Below are positions 1 through 11,984 of a DNA stretch of 64,000 bases, in pieces; positions within the stretch are counted from its first letter, which is position 1; each line of letters starts with the position of its first letter. Origin of the DNA: Phlegmacium glaucopus. Lineage: Eukaryota > Basidiomycota > Agaricomycetes > Agaricales > Cortinariaceae. The stretch is from assembly GCA_015039465.1 (NCBI GenBank), contig MU130600.1, positions 20,751-84,750 on the forward strand, read 5' to 3'. A program made the position numbers and the translations under genes. The notes below the pieces were generated by a model. That model ran no database searches, had not been told where the DNA came from, and saw only the letters and a program-made list of their open reading frames with translations.

Positions 1-621
1 CCTGATTGCATAGTGTTTTAATTTGAAGTGGACAAGTACTAATGAGTGTCGTAGCATGAGATCGAGATCGTTTGGTTTGATAAATTTTTGCGTGGTGTCG
101 TATGCGGCCAATGGTGAGATGCGCCATCTAGGAATGATATCCTCAAATGCATCTTTATATTGCTCGGTCATTGGATAATCATTAGTCCAATCTTCATCGT
201 CCATTGCTAGAACATAGTTTGATAGACGTATTGTAATTGATAATAGTTGTTGGAAAAACAAAAAACTTACGATCAAATTGTTTTGTCTATTCAATTTCTT
301 TTGCTGTTAGCATGTTTATGAATTGGAAGAAAAATTTGGACTAACCCTTTTTTTGAACAAAGGCCAAGAGAACTTTAGCGCTTTGCTTTTGTTATCCCAC
401 ACTACAAAATAGCTAGGGTTCGGACCATCTGTGATTGCTTTGCTTTGAAGACTTTCAATGTGTTTGATTCCGAGGTTGAAGTCATCATTGAGTTCTGGAT
501 AGGCGGTGGGGGAAATGATTTGGAATTGAGCCTTTGACGCTTCCAAGCTGGCGTGTTCAAACGTGGGATTAAAATTTCCATGCAGTTCTACGAACAGGCG
601 AAGGGGAGAGACTGTGACCAC
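1..621 (-). CDS. Hypothetical agaric protein, C-terminus off the left edge
   Basis: Two coding-looking stretches lie on the minus strand. The first is ATG at 621 to about 346 (92 codons, containing YFVVWDNKSKAL and FSWPLF), ending at a GTTAGT donor. A 36-nt candidate exon at about 270-305 follows, ending at a GTAAGT donor. A second stretch starts after a TAG acceptor near 206 and runs off the window (MDDEDWTNDYPMTEQYKDAF, then RWRISPLAAYD). The order and style resemble a lineage-specific hypothetical family of mushroom fungi, as I recall it, with no known function. The phases I can read do not join the last exon cleanly: phase 0 after the 36-nt exon would hit a stop. So either a junction is wrong, the last piece is a separate start, or the gene is damaged. 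Confidence 0.4.
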
Positions 622-2783
622 GACCGCGCACGTTATAAATCGTTGTTGTTGTTGTTTATAAACACCAACCAGAGAGCAGTGGACCAGACCTTAGGTCAAG
701 AGACTCCCTGTTGTTCGTTTAGGGAAGGTATAACCTTGACTTGTAACACACAGAGGTAAGGGAAAAGAATAGAGAAGAGAAGGAGGAGGATGAAGGTCTT
801 GGAAGATGAATGAGGTATAAGACGAGGATGAGGATGAGCAAGAGAAGAGTCTTCAGTAAGACTATAGCGGTTGAGGGATAGGGGATAGATTGACAGTAAG
901 GGGCAAGAAAAAGCGAACTTAAGGGAGGAATTCACTGGAATTCCACTGAGATGATGAAAGTTGGGGAGTAAGAATGAATTGAACGGAACTACCTATCCTG
1001 GTACAAAAGAGCAGTATTTATACCCTAAGGATGAGGCTATGTAAAACAATAAAAAGAAAAAAAGTACGCGCTGTCAAAAGAAGAAAGATAAAGAGAGGAC
1101 AGCTGCGAGAAGAAAAGAACAATGGAAAAGAAGAAGGAACAATAAAAAAATCTGTAAAGTGTCAAAGTGTGAGAGAAAAGAAGAGAAGGCAGTGTGCATA
1201 GTCCAATAGCAAAAATATATCAACTCCATAGCTGTCAAAATGTGAATGGTCATGTCAAAAATGTGAAAGGTCCTGAGTCAACACTTGAAAGGCGCAGCCT
1301 TGTTCCCGAGAAAACACTACTTGTCCATGGTCCCATGTCGCGCAGCCTTGATAACACTTGACACACTGCGAGAATAATCCTCTGCTGCTGATTCATCTGC
1401 AATTCCTGCTTAGTCGTGATCCTCCTGAACTTCCTAAATTGTCATAAAGAGGGTGGGAAGGCTTCAGGTACCGCGTAAATGATGGTTTTGGCAGTGAATG
1501 ATAAGATAAGAGGTAGATGAGTGAGGATAGGGGACTGAGTGAGATCCAGGAGCGAGGTATGGCAAGATAGATAGCTGAAGCGAAGACTTGTGGGTCCATA
1601 GCCACAACAACGATGACAAAGCCTTTGACATAATGGGAGATGTAGCTGATGCGTCCATAAAGGGGCCGTTCTTGAAATGATGGACCGAAGATACGATCAA
1701 ACGCGAGCCGATGACCGATGCGAATAGTAGATTGATCGCTTTGTTGTATCACTAGCCAAGGGACAAACGGATGGTAGATGTTAAGGAGCATGTCGATAGT
1801 GTAAATGATAGACAACATAGTGGAAGACATTGAGGATATGATGAGCGATGAGGATGTTATCGTTGAATGAATGGTTTTGTTGACCAGGAACGCGATTCAG
1901 GGTCCCTTCCAAAATAGGTAAGCAAATTCAAAGTCCGCTTATTTTCATGATGGCGACTTTTAAGCTTTGTTCTCACGCTACCAATCAGTATTGGTGCGCG
2001 ACAACGTCACTGGAAGAGAAGGGGTATCCTTCAAGTCACTTGGCGCGTTCATAAGTTCGTTCATATTTCCCGTCTTCAACCACGTCACGTTAGATATAAA
2101 ATCCAAACAGGCGACATAAGTCGGGGTGTTTAGTAAAGACGTGCGTGTCCACGCAGCATTGAAGTCAGAATTGTTTGAAGGAGGGCAAGCGCTGCGTGAG
2201 AGTGTGTGGTGGGGGCGGGTTTAGTGTATTCCTTCTGAAAGAGCTATACAATGTGTCTACCTTTTGGTTCCCATTTTTATGTCGATGGTTACTGTTAACA
2301 TGAGAAGATGGAAGGATTTGAGGGGTTATCCCGTGTTTCTGTCCGAGGGGTTTTCTTGTGGAGAAAATGTTAGGTTACGACATACACTATGTCTTACATT
2401 ATATTCAACCGTTCATTTATGACAACATTTGTTCGGATCGTTCAATATGTGTATTGGAATGTGTGAGACGATTGTAAACGACTGACATCAATGTCGTCAT
2501 CAATTTTTTGAAACCAGATCGCATCCGACTATTTGTTCGTGTAGAAGTTTGTTTGTTGAGAGCCAGCAGAGATTGATATCATTGTTTGCAATCATGAATA
2601 CTGATGTCCTTCATGTAACTTTTCAGTTGTCGAAGAGGAGAATTCTGCCTATATGACTCCCTTTGGAATGTTAGCTTTCTTTGGGCTTTGTTGTCAATTC
2701 CTTTTCAATGGAACGATCTCTCAGTTGTCAACGGCATGCAATTTGTGTAAGTTTCATTGATCGTGCGCTATTGGTGTCTGAGA
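622..2783. other. No supported gene
   Basis: Purine-rich low-complexity DNA at about 760-1180 is followed by ordinary intergenic-looking sequence. A 145-codon minus-strand frame at 1393-1830 has hydrophobic stretches but no recognisable domain, splice context or family pattern, so I do not call it. Confidence 0.5.
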
Positions 2784-3488
2784 NNNNNNNNNNNNNNNNN
2801 NNNNNNNNNNNNNNNNNNNNNNNNNNNNNNNNNNNNNNNNNNNNNNNNNNNNNNNNNNNNNNNNNNNNNNNNNNNNNNNNNNNNNNNNNNNNNNNNNNNN
2901 NNNNNNNNNNNNNNNNNNNNNNNNNNNNNNNNNNNNNNNNNNNNNNNNNNNNNNNNNNNNNNNNNNNNNNNNNNNNNNNNNNNNNNNNNNNNNNNNNNNN
3001 NNNNNNNNNNNNNNNNNNNNNNNNNNNNNNNNNNNNNNNNNNNNNNNNNNNNNNNNNNNNNNNNNNNNNNNNNNNNNNNNNNNNNNNNNNNNNNNNNNNN
3101 NNNNNNNNNNNNNNNNNNNNNNNNNNNNNNNNNNNNNNNNNNNNNNNNNNNNNNNNNNNNNNNNNNNNNNNNNNNNNNNNNNNNNNNNNNNNNNNNNNNN
3201 NNNNNNNNNNNNNNNNNNNNNNNNNNNNNNNNNNNNNNNNNNNNNNNNNNNNNNNNNNNNNNNNNNNNNNNNNNNNNNNNNNNNNNNNNNNNNNNNNNNN
3301 NNNNNNNNNNNNNNNNNNNNNNNNNNNNNNNNNNNNNNNNNNNNNNNNNNNNNNNNNNNNNNNNNNNNNNNNNNNNNNNNNNNNNNNNNNNNNNNNNNNN
3401 NNNNNNNNNNNNNNNNNNNNNNNNNNNNNNNNNNNNNNNNNNNNNNNNNNNNNNNNNNNNNNNNNNNNNNNNNNNNNNNNNNNNNNNN
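2784..3488. other. Assembly gap (705 N)
   Basis: An uninterrupted run of N. Sequence on its right side is TPR-repeat DNA of the adjacent NLR gene, so the gap most likely reflects a tandem array that did not assemble. The true size is unknown. Confidence 0.98.
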
Positions 3489-3770
3489 AGGGTCTGTGGA
3501 TGTTCTGCACCAAACAGCTTCTTCCTTATCTCTCATCAGCATGAACAAATAGCTGAGCAGCCACATACCACCACCAGGGAACACAGAATGAGCCTCCTAG
3601 ATTTCCCATACTAGTAAGGGTGTCAAGTTATGGACATGCACAAAGAAGCTGCTTCCTGCATGAACATCACATGACACCCTCACAAGTATGGCAAATCTAG
3701 CAAGCACATACCACCATCACGGAACACAGAATGAGGCAGAGCAGTAGCATATTCAAGTCACGGACATGAG
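3489..3770. repeat. Scrambled TPR-unit fragments in alternating orientation
   Basis: The stretch is made of recognisable pieces of the 126-bp TPR unit of the neighbouring NLR gene, but orientation changes several times. About 3489-3540 reads as minus-strand units, about 3560-3592 as plus, about 3593-3627 as minus, and about 3628-3770 as plus; from 3771 the units are minus-strand again and belong to the gene. The pieces are more diverged than units inside the gene and contain stops. Confidence 0.7.
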
Positions 3771-6389
3771 GGTGTCTGGATGTTCTGCACCAAGCAGCTT
3801 CTTCCTCATATCCATAACTTGAACCTCCAGCTGCTTTGCCTCATCCCACCTTCCCTGATTATGGTATGTGCTTGCTATATTTGCCATACTTCTGAGGGTG
3901 TCTGGATGTTCTGGACCAAGCAGCTTCTTCTGCATGTCCATAACTTGAACCTCCAGCTGCTCTGCTTCATCCCACCTTCCCTGATCACTGTATGTGCTTG
4001 CTAGATTTGCCATACCTCTGAGGGTCTCTGGATGTTCTGCACCAAGCAACTTCTTCCTTGTATCTATAACTTGGACATTCAGCTGTTCTGCCTCATTCCA
4101 CCTTCCCTGATGATGGTATGTGCTTGCTAGACTTTCCATACTGCTGAGGGTGTCTAGATGTTCTGCACCAAGCAGCATCTTCCTCATCCCTACAACTTGA
4201 ACCTCCAGCTTCTCAGCATTGTCCCAGTCTCCATTCTCCTTCATTACTAGTGAAAAATTGCTCCATTTATCATCATAGTACTGCTCAATATATCCTATCT
4301 GCCTTCTCTGCAACTCATTTGCCTTAATATGTGGAAAAATCAACCATCGCAATACATAATCCTGACTTTCAAATCCCTGTGGAATTGCACAGGACAAGAT
4401 TATGCTTCCCATCTGACATATTCTTTGCTGCTTGCATTTTGACATTCTCTCCCGACTCCAAGAGTGCACCAGAGGATGAATGGAGAACATTTTAGATGAT
4501 TGTCCTCTTTTCATCAAGGAGAATGAGAGAAGGACACTAATCCCTTGTCTAAATATGAACTCATCCCAGTGACCATCATTGCCCAAGCCAAGCAGAGTAT
4601 GATCCAGTGAGTTGATTGCCTGAGGTAGCCTTTGAGCTACCTCACTATTGACCACATGTTTCCTGGACTCCTCAGCAGCAGATTGGAATATGTCTTCAGA
4701 AATATTACTATGATGATAGAAAGCACATATTTGAAGAATTAGGATTGCAACCTGGGCAGCCTCTGCATCTCCAGCAGTGGAATAACCACCAGCTCTCCTT
4801 TCTATCTCTTTAAAAGATACATCCCAAGTCCCATAGACTGTTCTGTCATAATTTGACGCTCCCCTGAATGTAGCATCTGACATGAGAGCCTGACGATGTA
4901 AAAAGAATTGTCTCAGATATCTACTGATATCACATTTCCCAGCTTCAATATAAGCACCAGCATGATTAACAGCCAGAGGAATGCAGCCAAGCTCAGTAAC
5001 AATCTCTGTAGCTGCTTCTACATGCTTGGCTGGATCCAAACAGCTAGCTCTGAGAAGTAGAGATATAGCATCTGCTTTCTGCATTTCAGTGATCTCAATG
5101 CTATTCTCAAATGACACAATCCTTCCCATGGATTGGTTTCTGCTAGTAATCAGAATATTACCTCTGTTACCTGGGGGAATGAACTTGGCCACCACCTCTG
5201 GAGGAGGATCATCAGCATTATCAAACACAATCAACCACTCTTCTTGGAGAAAAGTTATCCACTGGAGGACAGACTTAACTGAGCCATCCACATGTGAATC
5301 TTGTGCAGCAGAAAGGCTAGATATGCCCTTGAGAGACATTTCAATGCTCTCCTGAGAGGAGGCATCAACCCAGAACACATGTGAATAACTGACAAGAAAT
5401 GAGGTCCAGTGTTGTGAATGGGCAAGTGAAGAGCCTTACCTGTCAGACATTTCTTCTATGAACTTGAGACAAATCTGAGTCTTTCCAATCCCTCCCATTC
5501 CCCAGAGGAGACAAGAACGCCTCGAATTCAGTCCATTGTTAGCACAACGAACAAAAATCTTCCCAAGTTTATCAAGTATATCCCTCCGTCCAGTAAAGAT
5601 TAGGCTGGAGTTGGGTTTTTGAGTTACAGGGATATTCATCTGCCCTGCACGAGTATTGGGAGGGAGAAAATTGTAGTTCTCGCTAACCTATGTACAGTTA
5701 TTGCTAAATCATTTACATGACCTACACAAAAGACTTACAAAAGTGCCGCCAACGATCAGAATATTTTGGGCATTCGCAAACAGACCCGGGACAGATTGTT
5801 GAGCCTGCTAATCATCAGCAAAAGCAGAGAACACATCATTGTGTAAGCAACTTACGGAGGGATTTGGTTCCGATTCCACGGATCCCAAACTGGCTTGCAT
5901 TACGGCATCAGGTGAGGAGGGTGAATTTCCTGCTACAGGCGCAACCGCCAAAGCGGAAACCGAAGTGGAGAGTTGGGATCCATTAGTCTGATCAACGACG
6001 ATGATTGAGCAATTAGAGTTGTGATAGGCTAAGTTGAACACTCACATTAACGCCAGTGGCTGAAACGCTTACAGGAGCAAGGTCATTGATCGCCAAAGTG
6101 GAAACCGAAGTAGAGTCTCGGAGGCCATGGGCGGTCTGATCGATAACGATGGTTAAATACTTTAAGAATGCAATGTGCGAAGTTGAATGCTCACAGTACC
6201 ACCAGCGACTTGAAGTGCGCTTGTAGCTGCAGCACTAGCGGGGACGGGTAGCATGGGATGAGCGGTGCTTTTTTTGATGGTCGATGTCGAAGTGACTGGT
6301 TCAGAGCTTAAATCCAGAGCATCGTTGTTGGCTAGGGATGAATATTTTGATTTCTTGTATTTGACAATTTTCTTAAAAATGTGCTTCAT
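3753..6389 (-). CDS. NB-ARC/TPR NLR-like protein, truncated copy
   Basis: Six exons read on the minus strand: 6389-6195, 6135-6046, 5987-5856, 5804-5739, 5687-5440 and 5388-3753, all in phase, giving 788 aa. The unrecognised N-terminus starts basic (KHIFKKIVKYKKSK). The NB-ARC core shows P-loop GMGGIGKTQ, Walker B EWLIVFDNADD, ILITSRNQSMGR, GCIPLAVNHAG and IHPLVHSW. Three TPR units of 42 aa follow (AEQLxVQVxDxRKKLLGAEHPxTL), and the frame stops inside a fourth exactly where repeat orientation flips at about 3770. NB-ARC proteins with TPRs act as STAND switches, in fungi linked to non-self recognition; that role is inferred here. It is an inverted paralogue of the intact gene at 25950-30855, and every exon boundary matches. 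Its fifth intron has a normal GTAAGG donor where the paralogue has GCAAGG. It may be a pseudogene or may continue in the gap. Confidence 0.8.
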
Positions 6390-6478
6390 ATCGTTGAACA
6401 GAGAGGTTCGATGATGGGAGTCAGAAAGTAAGATGCCCTCGATTACATAATCCTCTCTGGACCAGACCTATGACAGGC

Positions 6479-6983
6479 TGTGCGAAAAGGAACCTCTCGA
6501 TATGACGACCTGTACGCCGGGACTTCCCGTGAGTGAGCGCCCGTTACGAGCTTTCGGACATTACCGGCCTTCTAAAAAAGGTGCATCGCATGCCTGTCAA
6601 TGCTGGACAAGTACTGTTGACCATGCTCATCTCGAGGCACCATCACTGACTTAGATATCACCCAGAAGATCGTTGTTGCTCGTAAACACAGTTTTGTCCT
6701 CCTCCGAGAGGCTGTTGAGGTGTGTGAGAGGCGGTCTTGAGGTGTTGCTACCAGATGTGAAATCTCAGCTGTAGAGCAGGTACGGAGAAACTGAATCATT
6801 TCATTGTGTTCTGTAGTAAATTCCATGGTGTACATAAAAGTGGAGACGAAAGATAGGGAGAAACAGCTGCCGTTTTTGAGCGATGCACCTTTTTTGGAAG
6901 GCCGGTAATGTCCGAAAGCTCGTAACGGGCGCTCACTCATGGGAAGTCCCGGTTTTCCAGTCGTGAGGTCCCTTTTTCGCACA
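6479..6983. mobile_element. 505-bp non-autonomous element with about 105-bp inverted termini
   Basis: 6479-about 6590 and about 6880-6983 are near-perfect inverted repeats, both beginning TGTGCGAAAA and sharing GAGTGAGCGCCCGTTACGAG. The interior has no supported gene; the minus-strand frame across it (6572-6982) simply reads the inverted repeat. It fits a MITE or a foldback element. I see no convincing target-site duplication, so the exact ends are uncertain. Confidence 0.7.
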
Positions 6984-8713
6984 TCTCATATCGACGAGTC
7001 TACTTCAAATACATCTCCAAAATCATCCCAATCCGGGACCATATCTGCTACAACTTTGGTTTGTTCGTCAATCTTCCTCCTCATCTCCAATATCCCGTGC
7101 TAGGACAACATCATGATCCCCAGGCAAAACAGCATCCGAGCCGAGTGCCTTGGCCATCGGACGAACCTCGTCACCGACTCACCCCTTAGTTTGCCCCTTC
7201 GACAGGCTTCTCCAGATCTGAATGCTAAACCTCCCTCTCGTGCTCCCTCACCTCCCAGAGGTACATAAATTGATAAACTTCCGATCCTTGACTGAGTAAG
7301 TCTGTAGTAATAACTGGCAGGCTGCACCCGATGATCAAGAATTATGCCCAAAAGTCCGTGTTCTGGAAGCCTGACGAGCAGACTACGTGATTGTTCCCAT
7401 TGAGCTTGACAGATGGGGGCATGATATCAATCGACGTTAGTTGGATTCCATTGGATGCCATCGGGTGTCGTGCAAAGGTTTGACTCAGTGCTATGTCCCA
7501 ACGGAGTTCACTGGAGTTTCTCGGTCAGGGCGGTATATGACTGGCTGGAGCCCGACTGGACACAAACAGACCTTAGGTTTCCTACGACCTTCTCTTACAT
7601 TGGAAAGTAGTTGCCGCTCACTAAATGACCTGGAGCCTCCGCGTAAATGTTCCATGCTCTAGATGTGAAGATTTTGCTAACTCACTTGTGAGTTATTTCC
7701 TCCTTCACTACTAGAAAGTATATTTACCTCCTGTAACCACCACTAGATGCCAACCAAACCTTTCCCAATCATCGTCAACGTACAACCGGAATGTGTATTA
7801 GCAGCCCTGCAGATCTTGCGACGGTGATGACGAGAAAACTCGACTTGATACCTTGCAGCCTTTACCAAAAACTTCCTTCAACTGCCAAGCGCCGTTTTAA
7901 AGACGTCTGACAGGTAGAATCGTTGGCACTTTGGAGGAAAACGCGAAGGAGATAGCTGGAAGAGCTTACATTTTCAAAATGCTGTTGTCGTCCTAACCAG
8001 TGGAACATTCATGGGGAGATTTATTGATACCGCTCTCTCCCAGGGCCTCGAGTCTATATAGTTGACTAGTCCACACAAAATATATCTCTCTCAGGGTATC
8101 AAAAATATTTTTTAAATCCATTTTTAGTAAACTCTTTTAAGCCATTGGGATTCGAGTCCCGGGGCCCCTTGGCAAAAGGTTTACATGGACAGCAGCTCAG
8201 GAGGTGGACATCTTGGCGAAGAAGGTTCTGGCATTTATTGAACTTGAAAATCCAATGTTTGGTAGAGGCCAAGCATCGTCTTGTATCTCCTACTTGTTCA
8301 CTCATTCCTGTATAGAGCTGATTGCATAATGGTTGGCAGTATATGGTTCATTTCAAAAACAGTGTATTTAGATAGTTTCATCACTCTTGACTATGAGAGA
8401 GAAAAAAAAAGGTTCAATCGACGGTGAATCTTCTGGGTCTGGCGAGGCTATAAAGCATAACAAACTAAATCGTACGTGGGTACCCATAGAAACAGCCTTC
8501 TCTGGCTGCGGCTGCAGAGCTCAAAAAAAATGGGGCCAAAGTTAGGGCAGACGACGGATATGGTTAGGAACCAGGCATAACTTGATGCCCCCGGCCTCCA
8601 GACGTGGATACATATGGTTTCCGATGGTCGCAGGGGTTATTTGTGTTGTGCTGCTTGAACAAGAGACGATAAAGAAGGCGGGTGAGGGAATCCTCCTCCT
8701 AGCAAAATCTATG
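6984..8713. other. No supported gene
   Basis: Several short frames occur on both strands (for example minus 7100-7351 and plus 7441-7662), but none shows a known domain or a consistent exon chain. A minus-strand frame at about 7075-7170 reads as an acidic tail ending IGDEEED and could be the remnant of a gene end. That is the only hint of coding sequence I found. Confidence 0.4.
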
Positions 8714-9456
8714 TTAAACAATGTCTACGAAAAATGTCGAACTCACGAAGGAGACCTCTTTTCCAAATAACTGGTTAGCCCTCCTTCGGATGGTGCCTAG
8801 GCATTCAAAAAGAAACGGTGGCTTCAGGTGATGAACTGTTATAGGGTACGGATTTGCTCGCTCGAGGATCACTTCAACGCAACGTAAGTGGCAGAGACTT
8901 TTGAAGTGGTCCACGATAAAAGCCACGCAGATCTTGAGCACCTCAGTAGATAGATATCCCAGAGCATACAAATCGCCAATGTAGGCGGCCGCTGCTAAAG
9001 GGTCGACAGCATCTAGGCCAAGATCAAACTGGCTGGAATTGTCATCAGCAACGTCGCAGTGAGGCGAGTCGAAGAGCACGTTCTGCATGACCCGCTACTA
9101 ATGAGTCTAGTTATAAACGCGTCTGGGAAAATATTTACCTTCCAATAGTTGATATATGTCGAGATTCCACGATCAACTACCTCATATCTCACATCTAAGC
9201 ATAGTCGAACGTCCGCTTGGTACAGGGTTTGGATCATCTGCCGCACAATAAGAGAGATCGTTCCAGTGTGGTCGATTTGACGCATTGCAGCAGCGTTGAT
9301 GCGGGCAAGAACTTCTCCAATGGGTTCCTTTCGAAAGGCAATCGTGCTTGCGAGGGCCACAGCGTTGCTCTCGATGAATTGAGGATGACAGGTAGCATAT
9401 TCGGCTGTCCGAGCAGTTGTCATCTGTATGAATGTAGGATAGTGAGCAAGCTCCAA
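8714..9456 (-). CDS. MIF4G/HEAT-like hypothetical protein (fragment)
   Basis: Two in-phase minus-strand blocks, about 9456-9139 and 9094 to about 8714, separated by a 44-bp intron (GTAAAT donor, TAGTAG acceptor). The first contains ISLIVRQMIQTLYQADVRL. The second contains YIGDLYALGYLSTEVLKICV and HLRCVEVILERA. The pattern of paired helices, with an Ile-Gly-Asp-Leu-Tyr-x-Leu-Gly segment, resembles the MIF4G (HEAT-type) domain of eIF4G-like proteins, of which mushroom genomes hold small variants. I could not define the start or the remaining exons, and full eIF4G is far longer, so this is a fragment, a small family member or a decaying copy. The similarity is from memory, not a search. Confidence 0.4.
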
Positions 9457-10389
9457 ATTTCAGATTGGATAGGACTAAGGACGAACCATCGACTCACGCA
9501 TTATATATGAAATTCCGAGGCTTGAACCAAAGAGGTCTGTCAAAAAACTCCAAAGAGGGATGGGCCACTTTGAACAGTGACTACAACACGTTTCCATAGA
9601 GGAACAACTATGTTCCATTGGTCGCTGGCCACAGAAAGGGCCACGATACACAGGAAGCCACATATGGAGAGAAGCTTCAACCTGGACAAAAAGTCGGCGG
9701 TTCTCGCTATCCACCGGGCGGGGATATAGACCTTCAGAAGGATGCCGCGAGTTCCAGTGCGTTGATATCGCTAATGGGAAAAAAATACAAAGCCACATCG
9801 TCATACCTACAACGATTCATGGGCAATACAATAATCCTTCAAAAGGGCGTAAGCATAGATTTTTATGCAGGTTGACAAGACACACTTTACTTATGGATGC
9901 AAATCAGGTACAGGTTCAACAGACTTTGCTCTTTGTGTTCCACTCTCTCTGGACCTGAAAAAGGGGCACAATGACATCATTATACAATAATTGGGCGTTG
10001 AAAAATGGATGCATTAGAGCCATTCTTAACGTCAGCTTGTCGCAAGCATTTAAGACCATCGGTCATTGAGCGTTACATCAAAGAGAACATGCGTAGCTGG
10101 TGTGATTGCAGGGCTGGTAGCAAGAGCGTCCATGAAAAGATGGAGGAATACCGACAAGGTTGAAATTTCTATTGTTGGCTCACCCATAACTAGGGATGGG
10201 TTCAGCATTTCATAGACAGCAAGGTGACCTATGTAGGAAGCTCTTAGTGACCCTATTGTGCGGTTTGCAAGAAGCAACATGGTTACAAATTGGGAAGGGC
10301 TGACTAACTTAAGGGCCATAGAACAGCTCTAAGTTTAACGTCACTTTATTATTTTTGTTGCCAGCTGACCGTCGTCGCCATCCAATACC
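9457..10389. other. No firm gene; possible further MIF4G-like exon at 10050-10319
   Basis: A minus-strand frame at 10050-10319 carries TIGSLRASYIGHLAVYEML and FLHLFMDALATS, vaguely helical and similar in style to the MIF4G-like fragment next to it. It could be an upstream exon of that gene or a second fragment. Between 9460 and 10050 I see no coding pattern I can support. The segment just before 10390 should hold the promoter of the Ohr gene. Confidence 0.3.
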
Positions 10390-11068
10390 ATGTTCAACTC
10401 CGCAGCTCGCAGCTTACTCGCATCTTCTCTACGGGCAAAGCCAGTTGCAAAAACTCTGTTCAACTGTCCCCCGTTACGTACCATCATCACCGTCAAAGAA
10501 GTCAAGGTATTTTTACATATCTCCTTGGCTCGGAGCGATGATCTCTAATATTTGTCTGTCAATAGTATACAGCCCATGCTACTGCACAAGGCGCAGGTCG
10601 CAATGGTCATATCAAATCGAATGGACTGGAGCTCAACTTTGCGTTGCCTAAGCAACTAGGTGGTAGTGGAAAGGGCGAAAACCCAGAACAGCTTTTTGCG
10701 ATGGGTTACGCAGGTAAGTGACTCAAGGTAATCAAGATAATGCTAGCATGTTAAAGGCTTGACCGGGTGATTTAGCGTGCTTTCTTGGAGCTATCCAAGC
10801 TATGGCCAAGCGTTTGGGAAAGCAGGAAATGGGGAATAAAGCGGTCGTTCACGCTAGCGTCCACATTGGAGAGGCCGATAGTATGCCAGGCTTTGGTCTT
10901 GCCGTTGATATCAAGGTCGAGGGCGTTGACGAAGAACTTTTGAAGGCTGGCCATGAAGTATGTTTAACTGATGATGGATGGTTGTGCTTTTACTAAAAAC
11001 TTCCTTAGTTCTGCCCGTACAGTCGTGCGCTCGCCCATGGAGCCGTAGTTAATGTCTCTGTGGCTTAA
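10390..11068 (+). CDS. Ohr/OsmC-family organic hydroperoxide resistance protein
   Basis: Four exons, 10390-10506, 10566-10713, 10776-10957 and 11009-11068, join in frame to 168 aa. The protein matches the Ohr subgroup of OsmC-like thiol peroxidases: YTAHATAQGAGRNGH near residue 40, LGGSGKGENPEQLFAMGYAA, the first reactive cysteine in AACFLGA, then SMPGFGLAVDIKVEG, and the second cysteine in FCPYSRALAHGAVVNVSVA. These two cysteines reduce organic hydroperoxides in the family. The first 30 or so residues are Arg/Ala/Ser-rich (NSAARSLLASSLRAKPVAK) and look like a mitochondrial targeting peptide (inference). Length fits the family. The start was chosen as the first ATG in frame with the presequence. 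Confidence 0.9.
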
Positions 11069-11984
11069 CTCCGTGTGTAACAGTCGGTGCAGGGTTGTAA
11101 AAACCAAAAGCGTTGGACTGAATTCCAATTTCGTTGATGAATAACTCAGACGAATGTTGTGGGCCCTTCTCCATTATGAAACTATCATGCGCAACATTAC
11201 ACTCTTTTATAAAAAACCACTCGCCCGTTATCCCATGCAAAATTCTGCGATTAGTAATTGCCGCAATATTTACTGCAGTTGCGATGGCCTTTACTTCCTC
11301 GCTGCCCCTAGTAGCATCCCCACGCAATCACCGTCACCTTCACTGTACGCTCTAATCTGATGGTGCTCCGCTATTTCAGTTTCATTTATCCTTCATAACA
11401 GTGTTTTTCTTTTGCTCGTTCGTACCCTCGAGCAGATTGCAAACTAGGCAACGCCGTGGATTTTGCCCTCCAGACAACACTCCATTGATTGCCCTGATCA
11501 CCATTCTGGTTTAGTATTCGCGAAAGCACCCCTTAATTCTCAACCTGGGTTTAGGCTATGGAATACACAGTTGATGAGAAGAACATTGATTACACCAACT
11601 AAGGATGGAAACCCTCCGTCGTTGTCAGTAAGGTTTCAGGTTTATTGTGGTGGTTTGTATGTGCTTATACAAATCCTTCTGTCCTCAGCTTCATTTTCTC
11701 GGAATTCCTTCAGAATGGCAGGGGTATATGATGATGGTTTAACACTAGGGTTAATGGATGCTACCGTTTTTTATGGTCTTTATAGTTACAATGCACAATC
11801 TATCACATTGAATCAAATATCTGTTGCTTATAAGTAGTACGTTATAGTGACACTGCAGTAATGTGACGCACAAGCAACTTGATCTTGACCTGATCACTTG
11901 AAGTTGTTCCTTGACCACATACTAAAAGGCTACCATCTATTCATTACAAGAGGCGCATTCTTGGCAATAATATAGTTGGAGACC
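11069..11984. other. Intergenic, no supported gene
   Basis: Between the Ohr stop and the Mios start I see only unsupported frames (for example plus 11134-11355 and 11463-11837) without domains or splice patterns. The last few hundred bases presumably hold the Mios promoter, but no clear TATA or CCAAT box stands out. Confidence 0.5.

Noticed and set aside
1393..1830. 145-codon hydrophobic minus-strand frame
   Set aside because: No domain, no intron pattern and no family resemblance; chance frame more likely.
2681..3614. Long open frames spanning the N run
   Set aside because: They are open only because N translates as X; no real coding evidence.
8140..8185. tRNA-like T-arm (GGGATTCGAGTCCC)
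   Set aside because: No matching D arm, anticodon arm or 5' acceptor strand upstream.
11463..11837. 124-codon plus-strand frame between Ohr and Mios
   Set aside because: No domain or splice support; codon pattern not convincing.
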